From the NCBI GenBank assembly GCA_015488565.1, contig WFNQ01000198.1:1-7225 (forward strand): DNA of 7,225 nucleotides, in the 5' to 3' direction. The notes beneath the pieces are model-generated. The model had not been told where the DNA came from. It saw only the letters and a program-made list of their open reading frames with translations, and did no database searches. This stretch comes from Thiomicrorhabdus sp. Its GTDB lineage: Bacteria > Pseudomonadota > Gammaproteobacteria > Thiomicrospirales > Thiomicrospiraceae. Shown piece after piece: positions 1 to 5,151 of the stretch. The position numbers and the translations under genes were made by a program. The stretch's first letter is position 1; every line of letters starts with the position of its first letter.

Positions 1-76
1 CTTGCCAGTCAAACGTATCCCCTTGAGTGGCTTTTTCAAGTTGCTTAAAAGAGGGGGGGGAAGATTTTTTACACAT
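1..76 (-). CDS. Start of an unidentified protein (5' part only, runs off left edge)
   Basis: An open frame starts at ATG 76-74 on the minus strand and stays open to the window edge, giving 25 codons. It begins MCKKSSPPSFKQLEKA and continues with a Gly-Asp-Thr-Phe-Asp-Trp stretch. A purine-rich Shine-Dalgarno sequence (GGGGAG, about 83-88) lies six bases before the ATG. The start is only 14 bp after the stop of the exonuclease gene, so the two are probably co-transcribed and perhaps translationally coupled. The frame has ordinary mixed codons and a plausible soluble N-terminus, with no signal peptide or membrane segment in the visible part. Codons 6-8 contain a run of eight C. I do not recognise the family from so short a piece and assign no function. 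Confidence 0.6.
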   Translation of the reverse strand, partial: MCKKSSPPSFKQLEKATQGDTFDWQ

Positions 77-91
77 AATTTTCTCCCCCCC
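53..91 (-). promoter_or_regulatory. G7/C8 inverted repeat around the RBS and start of the leftmost gene
   Basis: On the minus strand a G7 run (91-85), whose first G belongs to the TAG stop of the exonuclease gene, is followed 24 bases later by a C8 run (60-53). The two can pair into a strong GC stem, extended by a few A-T and G-C pairs, with the ATG at 76-74 in the loop and the Shine-Dalgarno G run in the stem. A short T-rich stretch (TCTTTT) follows. In RNA this could hide the ribosome binding site, or act as a weak terminator or attenuator after the exonuclease gene. The repeat is seen directly. Any regulatory role is inferred. Confidence 0.4.
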
Positions 92-1167
92 TATTTGCGT
101 TTCGCATTCGCAAAGGCGGCGGCAAATGGGTTGTTGGTAATCACCTCTTTGGCTTTCACCACTTTCTTTTGCTGTACTTGTGATTTTCGACCTTTTTCTA
201 ACATGGCATTAAACAGTTCCGCTGTTGCGCGCGCATCGGCTAATGCATCGTGTGCATCACCAGGAAACGCTTTACCCAATACTTTTTCATACGCCATCGT
301 TAGCTTAGGGGTTTTGTAAAACCAGTACATTTTTTCACTGTGCCAACGCAATGCACCGTGTAAGTCCTTGCTTAACTCTGCGGCATCCAACCACGTGTTG
401 TAATCCAATTCAAAGGGAAGCAACTTTTTTTCGGCACTTTTTTCAAGGTACATGTAATCGCTTTCTGTGCTGTAAGCCAACACCACATCCGCTTCTTTTA
501 ACACGGCATGAATATCATCCCACGCTTCGGCTAATAGTGGCTGACCCGCTACCATCTCGGTGGTGATATTATGTTTTTCATTTTCTGGCACGTCGTAGCC
601 GGGATTAATCAGCTGATTAAATAACTCGTTGCCTTCCAGATCACAGGCAGAAATTTGAATGATGTCTGCTTCGGGGTGGGTCGACACATTGGTGGCTTCA
701 ATATCAATACAGACTATTTTTTTGCCTTTCAACTCGGTGTCATGTTGTTTGAGTTTATACAAGGCATCGTTACGGCGCTCTTGAATCAAGTCAATCACGT
801 CGGACTCGCAAAACTCTTTTAACAAGGCCTCAATTTTTTTACGCAACTTGGGCAATGACTTGGTTAATGCGGCACAAACCGCTTCCTCTTCAGAGCATTT
901 TTCAATAAATTGTTGCACAGGCATGGCTTCTTCACCGACCATCAACTGTTCAAGCAATGAGTCCGCTATTTTTTTAACATCAAAGTCAAACGCTTCTAAG
1001 GGAGGAATGACCACATTGGCATTCAACAAAGAGCGCTCTCCTTTCGCAGGAGAGGCCATGATTTCAACCCCTCGAATATTCAGGCCATCGGAAGCGGCCA
1101 CGGCAACAAGGTACTCTTTTAAAGGTTGATTGCGTTTATCAATTAGGATTAACTGTGCATTGCTCAT
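91..1167 (-). CDS. 3'-5' exonuclease-domain protein (DEDDh / DnaQ-like)
   Basis: This 358-residue protein carries a DEDDh exonuclease fold in residues about 148-325. The family removes nucleotides from 3' ends of DNA or RNA with two metal ions. Exo I is CIDIEAT with D155 and E157, Exo II centres on D237 (in YSTESDYMYLE, lacking the usual Asn and Phe), and Exo III is HDALADA with H306 and D311. All five catalytic residues are therefore present and activity is likely. Residues 1-147 match no domain I recognise; the part from about 65 to 147 looks helical and charged. The C-terminal 35 residues are rich in Lys and Ala and may contact nucleic acid. It is longer than RNase T or the epsilon subunit proofreading domain and lacks polymerase-linked features, so the substrate is unknown. 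The start at ATG 1167 has no clear Shine-Dalgarno sequence, only an A-rich leader. The next gene follows after 14 bp. Confidence 0.85.
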   Translation of the reverse strand: MSNAQLILIDKRNQPLKEYLVAVAASDGLNIRGVEIMASPAKGERSLLNANVVIPPLEAFDFDVKKIADSLLEQLMVGEEAMPVQQFIEKCSEEEAVCAALTKSLPKLRKKIEALLKEFCESDVIDLIQERRNDALYKLKQHDTELKGKKIVCIDIEATNVSTHPEADIIQISACDLEGNELFNQLINPGYDVPENEKHNITTEMVAGQPLLAEAWDDIHAVLKEADVVLAYSTESDYMYLEKSAEKKLLPFELDYNTWLDAAELSKDLHGALRWHSEKMYWFYKTPKLTMAYEKVLGKAFPGDAHDALADARATAELFNAMLEKGRKSQVQQKKVVKAKEVITNNPFAAAFANAKRK

Positions 1168-1187
1168 AGTGATTTGTATTTTTAGTT

Positions 1188-1217
1188 ATTATAGGAAGGG
1201 GGCTATTCTAACAGCAA
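1188..1217 (-). promoter_or_regulatory. Candidate sigma-70 promoter for the exonuclease gene
   Basis: On the minus strand a perfect -10 hexamer TATAAT lies at 1193-1188. The best -35 match is TTGCTG at 1217-1212, with 18 bp spacing. The -35 is weak (TTG only), while the -10 is ideal. It sits in the 57-bp gap between the mobA stop and the exonuclease ATG. Transcription would start near 1181, leaving a leader of about 14 bases with no ribosome binding site. It suggests that the exonuclease gene and the gene after it can be expressed independently of mobA. Confidence 0.45.
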
Positions 1218-1224
1218 GCGACCA

Positions 1225-1842
1225 TTATCGGGGCGATAGATTCGTTCCCAAATCGGTTTCAATTGTATTCAAGTTTTGAAAACAGTCGGGTTGATCTGAA
1301 AAATCGACAAGCGTGTGTTGGTTTTCTTGAATCCAACGAAACACACTTAAATGAGAACGCTCTAAGGCCTGATCTAACGCCAGATTCATACTACGATGCA
1401 TCAAAAGATAAAGAGGCTGAATGCGTTGTCCATCTTCCACCACCATCAATGGCGCAGGGTCGATTAAATAAGCTTGCATCAATCGCTCAATTAAATCTTG
1501 AGGTAAATTCGGGTTATCGCAAGGCACAAAGACAATCCAGTCCGATTCAATCGAACGCCAAGCCGCTTGCATACCAGACATAGGCCCTAAAAAGGCTTGG
1601 TGCTGGTCTGAAAACTGAGGTAAGTCATAGGCTTTATAACCTGCTGCATTTGAGTTTACATTTAACCAAATGGGCACGCCCTGTGGCATTAAACGCTGCA
1701 AGACCCAGTGTAACAACGGCTTGTTTTGATAAGGTAATAATGCTTTTTGCCGCAACCCCACTCGCTTGCCTTGCCCGCCTGCTAAAATGACTGCGGAGGT
1801 ATTAGATAGACAGGGGGTGCAAGGTGAATTGAGCTTGCTCAA
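1225..1842 (-). CDS. mobA: Molybdenum cofactor guanylyltransferase MobA
   Basis: MobA transfers GMP from GTP to Mo-molybdopterin in the cytoplasm, giving the guanine dinucleotide cofactor (as bis-MGD) used by DMSO-reductase-family enzymes such as formate dehydrogenases and nitrate reductases. The 205-residue length is normal. Visible motifs are the nucleotide-binding LAGGQGKR (20-27) with K33, the NVNSN strand (61-65), GPMSGMQAA (86-94), metal-binding VPCDNP with D109, and the C-terminal FQNLNTIETDL (188-198), all in the order seen in E. coli MobA. Two consensus positions differ: the family's RMGG-x-DK reads RVGLRQK, and the usual His-Pro after the ER/QR pair is Gln-Pro. The best start is TTG 1842; no ATG lies in frame before the nucleotide-binding loop and no good Shine-Dalgarno sequence is visible. 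The N-terminal tail has a CTPC motif ahead of the fold. It lies 49 bp downstream of the kinase gene and no other cofactor gene is nearby. Confidence 0.9.
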   Translation of the reverse strand: MSKLNSPCTPCLSNTSAVILAGGQGKRVGLRQKALLPYQNKPLLHWVLQRLMPQGVPIWLNVNSNAAGYKAYDLPQFSDQHQAFLGPMSGMQAAWRSIESDWIVFVPCDNPNLPQDLIERLMQAYLIDPAPLMVVEDGQRIQPLYLLMHRSMNLALDQALERSHLSVFRWIQENQHTLVDFSDQPDCFQNLNTIETDLGTNLSPR

Positions 1843-1883
1843 GAGAGGGTGCTCTGGGGTACAGTTTTTTTAATGGCACTCAT
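1839..1883 (-). other. Possible 14-codon leader frame overlapping the mobA start
   Basis: A short frame starts at ATG 1883, nine bases beyond the kinase stop codon, and reads MSAIKKTVPQSTLS. Its TGA stop (1841-1839) overlaps the TTG start of mobA as TTGA. It could be a leader peptide that delivers ribosomes to a poor TTG start by stop-start coupling. It could also be the true N-terminus of MobA separated by a one- or two-base indel. No convincing Shine-Dalgarno sequence precedes it, so chance is a real alternative. Confidence 0.25.
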
Positions 1884-1891
1884 CTAACAGA

Positions 1892-4800
1892 TTAACTCGA
1901 TGTGATGTCATCCTGAACCCACTTAATCAATGTTTGATTAAACAGTTCAACATTAATTGGTTTCGTAATGTAGTCGTTCATGCCGACAGAAAAGCAACGT
2001 TCCCGATCCTCAGGCATGGCATTGGCAGTCAATGCTACAATGGGTATTGAGCTCTCAACCCCCGATAAAACCTCCTCTTTGCGAATTAAAATCGTTGCTT
2101 CATAGCCATCCATGACTGGCATTTGGCAATCCATTAAAATCAAATCATATTTTTGAGCATCCATACGCCAAAATGAGAGACCTTCCAGTCCATTTTTTGC
2201 AATATCCAATCGTCCGCCTAAGCGCTGAACAAACGCCAGAACAATCTCTTGATTGGTTTCATTGTCTTCAATTAATAAAATTGTTTTATTGGCTAAAGCC
2301 GAATGACTCTCTAATATTTTGGATGGCTCAGAATGTAATGTATTCTCTATGTTAGAAAGTGGTTTCTTCTCCTCAATCCTTTTTGGAGAGTCGGATAGGT
2401 CTGGCAATAAAACCGCATCACTTTCCTGTTTAGCTTGTTCTCCCCTTTCTTGCCTGCCCTCAGGCTCTAAACAAGGGTTAGGTAATATAAACGGAAAGGG
2501 CACTTCAACCCAAAATAGACTCCCTGAATGCTCTTCAGAAACCACGCCAATTGTGCCCCCCATTAACTCAACCAACTGTTTTGATATCGTCAATCCCAGC
2601 CCTGTCCCACCAAACTTACGCGTGGTGGAATCATCCGCTTGAGTAAAAGAGTCAAACAGTTGCTCTAACGCATCCGCTGAAATCCCAATTCCATTGTCTT
2701 TTACCTCAATCAACACCGTTACCATATCCGATGGGCTACTGCTTACAAACTGGCTGGTTACAATAATATCCACGCGACCTTGCGGTGAAAACTTAATCGC
2801 ATTGCTTAAGAGGTTTAATAACACTTGCTGTACACGCCCTGCATCACCAAGCAATTTCAGCTGGTTGGGTAAGTTGCTTTCAAAAAACACCTCCACTTCA
2901 TTTTCAAGCACCTGCAAATTTAAAATTTGCAGTGTATTCCGAACCACGGTATTTAAATCAAACGCTTTCGCTTCTAAACGAACGCCTCCTTCATCCAACT
3001 TGGCAAAATCTAAAATATTGTTCACAACTTTTAACAACGCTTGCCCACTGTGTTCAATCGCCTGCAAATACATCGTTTGTTGTGAATTAAGAGGGGTGTT
3101 CATAAGTAAGTTAGACATCCCCAGCACCCCATTTAAGGGGGTTCTTATTTCATGACTCATGGTCGCGACAAAACGACTTCGAGCACGAGCCAACGACTCG
3201 GCTCGCTCTTTAGCAATTTGCATTTGTGTTTGCGCTTGAATTTGTATGGATACATCTCGAATCGTATGCACCAATTGAATGTCATCCAAGGTATTCACTC
3301 GGCTAAAGCCCACTTCGACCGTAAAGGTTTTTCCTTCACGCGTAATCGCAGAGATAGATGCATCTGACCCCAACAAAACCGAATCGAGACTCTCATCATC
3401 CAACAATAATTTAATGCGTTGATGCCAAGCATCTTCTGTATTTTCATAAATACACAGATCCAAAGACAAGCCAACCAAGTCTTCACGCTCATAACCAAAC
3501 ATTTTCTCAAATGCCTGATTCACCCTGAGGACGATACCGTACCGATCGGTCACCGCCATCGCATCGGGTGCACTTTCAATCAAGCGACTTGCATTCTGCT
3601 CGGCCATTTTTTGTGCGTGAATGGAGGTCACGTAACTTTGCAAATGCGACGCTTTTCCTTGTGCGTCATACACAATGCGTGTTAAATCGTATACCCAGTG
3701 ATACCCCTGATACTGAGCAAATTTCACACGATACTCTAAACTCACCTCCTGCTCATGATGGGTACACGCATTTAACACCGCCATTCGTACTGAAGCGACA
3801 TCTTCCAATAAAATTAAATCCACAAAAGAGCCTTTATTTAAGACCTCTTGTACACTACAACCTAACAATGAGTACACGTTAGGAGAGACATACTCCACCG
3901 CCATGTTGCTGTCTGCTTTTTTCTGAAACAACACCGTTGGTCCTGTATTAAATAACGCATCTTGCACCGAATTACTCTCTAATCGCTGACGAGCTTGCTC
4001 TACCTTACGTAAATAAGACAAAAGCAATGTAATAAAGATTAAAAAAACCGTTAAAAAAAGGGCTGCCGTCCAACAGATCTTCTTAATGTAACTCGAAAAA
4101 ACACCTGGTTTAGGCAGTCCTAGCAATAACCACTGTCCATTTAAAACGGGAGTTTTGACCAATGCACTTTCCAACACGGCTGGCTCCAGCTTACTGCCAT
4201 ATTCACTCGCCGCAATACCTTTATCCGACACAATCACAAGGGGAGAGGCGACTGATTTGACTAAAACAAACTCAAAAGTATCGGTATTAAAATGAATAAT
4301 CTGTTCGTGAAAATCCTTAAAGTTAAAGCTTAAAAAGAGAACGGCACGTCGCTTATTTTGTTCTACATTACTTTCTAAAGGGTAAGCCACATCATAATGA
4401 ATGCTGCCATCAGGTGAATTATGCGGTCCTAAAAAAGAGACCTCTGTCGGAAAAGAAGCCAGACCATGCTGTATATCGGTGTAACAACTTGTTCCGATAT
4501 GCAATCGTTCACTACCAATAACCAAATGAGCCTGTCCATCCAAAATGGCAAATTGCGTTGTATTTGGTAATAAATCCTTAATATGTTCCGATAACTTAAA
4601 AAAATCAAAGGGGTATCCCCCCCCTGAAGCCAACTCATAAATTTGCTCTTCATTATGAATGGCCAAGGCTTTCACCATCAAACGCTGTTGATCAATACGC
4701 TCATCAATGACATTGGCCAATCCTTTGGCTGAAATCGTGACACCCGCTTTCACTCTTTCATACTGTTGCTTAATTAAATAGTCTGAAAAAAAATAGACAA

Positions 4801-4921
4801 ACACCGCTAAACCAATCATGAATAGCCAAAATAGCAGTGAAAATGTACCCGAAAAGATTCGACGCTTTAAAGACGAAGGAGGAGAGGCAAAATGACTGAA
4901 CAAAATCTTATCTTTATACAA
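1892..4921 (-). CDS. Hybrid sensor histidine kinase (Cache-like sensor, two PAS, kinase core, receiver)
   Basis: This 1009-residue inner-membrane protein senses a signal, autophosphorylates and passes phosphate to its own receiver. In order: membrane segment 27-45; a periplasmic region 46-280 that looks like a Cache-type sensor; membrane segment 283-303; PAS about 318-440; PAS/PAC about 446-560; a coiled coil to 585; HisKA with phospho-accepting H590 in MSHEIRTPLNG; HATPase with N707 (N box), D742 in DNGIGI, the F box near 755-760 and GGTGLGL at 771-777; a charged linker 811-878; and a receiver 879-1009 with acidic E885/D886, phospho-accepting D931, T965 and K987. All catalytic residues are present. 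There is no Hpt domain and no partner response regulator in the window, so a phosphorelay would need a separate Hpt protein. The likely start is TTG 4921, as no ATG lies in frame before the first membrane segment and only a weak AGG precedes it. The ligand is unknown. Confidence 0.92.
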   Translation of the reverse strand: MYKDKILFSHFASPPSSLKRRIFSGTFSLLFWLFMIGLAVFVYFFSDYLIKQQYERVKAGVTISAKGLANVIDERIDQQRLMVKALAIHNEEQIYELASGGGYPFDFFKLSEHIKDLLPNTTQFAILDGQAHLVIGSERLHIGTSCYTDIQHGLASFPTEVSFLGPHNSPDGSIHYDVAYPLESNVEQNKRRAVLFLSFNFKDFHEQIIHFNTDTFEFVLVKSVASPLVIVSDKGIAASEYGSKLEPAVLESALVKTPVLNGQWLLLGLPKPGVFSSYIKKICWTAALFLTVFLIFITLLLSYLRKVEQARQRLESNSVQDALFNTGPTVLFQKKADSNMAVEYVSPNVYSLLGCSVQEVLNKGSFVDLILLEDVASVRMAVLNACTHHEQEVSLEYRVKFAQYQGYHWVYDLTRIVYDAQGKASHLQSYVTSIHAQKMAEQNASRLIESAPDAMAVTDRYGIVLRVNQAFEKMFGYEREDLVGLSLDLCIYENTEDAWHQRIKLLLDDESLDSVLLGSDASISAITREGKTFTVEVGFSRVNTLDDIQLVHTIRDVSIQIQAQTQMQIAKERAESLARARSRFVATMSHEIRTPLNGVLGMSNLLMNTPLNSQQTMYLQAIEHSGQALLKVVNNILDFAKLDEGGVRLEAKAFDLNTVVRNTLQILNLQVLENEVEVFFESNLPNQLKLLGDAGRVQQVLLNLLSNAIKFSPQGRVDIIVTSQFVSSSPSDMVTVLIEVKDNGIGISADALEQLFDSFTQADDSTTRKFGGTGLGLTISKQLVELMGGTIGVVSEEHSGSLFWVEVPFPFILPNPCLEPEGRQERGEQAKQESDAVLLPDLSDSPKRIEEKKPLSNIENTLHSEPSKILESHSALANKTILLIEDNETNQEIVLAFVQRLGGRLDIAKNGLEGLSFWRMDAQKYDLILMDCQMPVMDGYEATILIRKEEVLSGVESSIPIVALTANAMPEDRERCFSVGMNDYITKPINVELFNQTLIKWVQDDITSS

Positions 4922-4923
4922 AA

Positions 4924-4947
4924 TTAAAAGCCTAAAAGAATCAACAT
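4924..4947 (-). other. Possible 7-codon leader frame just before the kinase start
   Basis: A frame from ATG 4947 reads MLILLGF and stops at TAA (4926-4924), two bases before the TTG start of the kinase. Unlike the TTG, this ATG has a good Shine-Dalgarno sequence, GGGAG at 4960-4956, eight bases upstream. Ribosomes may load here and re-initiate at the TTG. Alternatively the frame joins the kinase by a -1 shift on the T-rich stretch around the stop codon, or by a sequencing indel. The arrangement is seen directly; its use is inferred. Confidence 0.35.
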
Positions 4948-4990
4948 GAAATCAACTCCCACTCTACCTGACGCCGTTTTAAATTTCAAT

Positions 4991-5018
4991 GCACTTCCCT
5001 AAAACATTAATGAAGTGC
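4991..5018. repeat. Inverted repeat GCACTTC / GAAGTGC with 14-bp spacer
   Basis: Two perfect 7-bp arms (4991-4997 and 5012-5018) face each other across 14 bp in the divergent intergenic region. A smaller palindrome CATTAATG (5005-5012) lies inside and touches the right arm. With arm centres about two helical turns apart, it could be an operator for a dimeric regulator. No T run follows on either side, so it is not a terminator. Arms of this length can also arise by chance in AT-rich DNA. Confidence 0.3.
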
Positions 5019-5139
5019 CAATACGACTTATTAAGCTGGTTTTGTCCATTAATTTATAGGTAAATAAAAAGGTTTCTTCTTTTTTAACTAGAATCCAACC
5101 TAGCTTTACCATAGAATGAGGGCAATCATTTACATTCAT

Positions 5140-5144
5140 AGGAG
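5140..5144 (+). promoter_or_regulatory. Ribosome binding site of the chemoreceptor gene
   Basis: AGGAG lies seven bases before ATG 5152 and fixes this start. It is the only textbook-quality ribosome binding site directly preceding a long gene in the window. Confidence 0.8.
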
Positions 5145-5151
5145 TTAACGC

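Larger units (their letters stand above)
4922..5151. promoter_or_regulatory. Divergent intergenic region between the kinase and chemoreceptor genes
   Basis: These 230 bp must hold the promoters of two genes read away from each other. The stretch is AT-rich, with runs such as the T-rich 5072-5085. On the plus strand a TTGTCC / TAAAAA pair (5042-5047 and 5065-5070, 17 bp apart) and a TAGAAT (5112-5117) are only weak sigma-70 candidates. On the minus strand I find no good hexamer pair. I see no flagellar sigma-28 site (TAAA then GCCGATAA) although the receptor would fit that regulon, and no sigma-54 GG/GC pair. Apart from the inverted repeat and the short leader frame listed separately, nothing else stands out. 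Confidence 0.4.

Noticed and set aside
53..91. Simple intrinsic terminator after the exonuclease gene
   Set aside because: A plausible coding start with a good ribosome binding site lies inside the loop and stays open to the window edge, and the following T run is short and interrupted. A dual role remains possible.
2..319. Plus-strand open frame opposite the end of the exonuclease gene
   Set aside because: It is antisense to a clear coding region and to the start of the next minus-strand gene, with no recognisable protein features.
2694..3155. 153-codon open frame on the plus strand opposite the kinase
   Set aside because: It lies wholly antisense to the HisKA/HATPase coding region, has Ser/Thr/Asn/Cys-rich shadow composition, no domain and no ribosome binding site.
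5004..5020. Sigma-54-like TGGCAC on the minus strand
   Set aside because: The required GC element at the -12 position with correct spacing is missing.
5041..5151. Flagellar sigma-28 promoter for the chemoreceptor
   Set aside because: TAAA occurs, but no GCCGATAA-like -10 element follows at suitable spacing.
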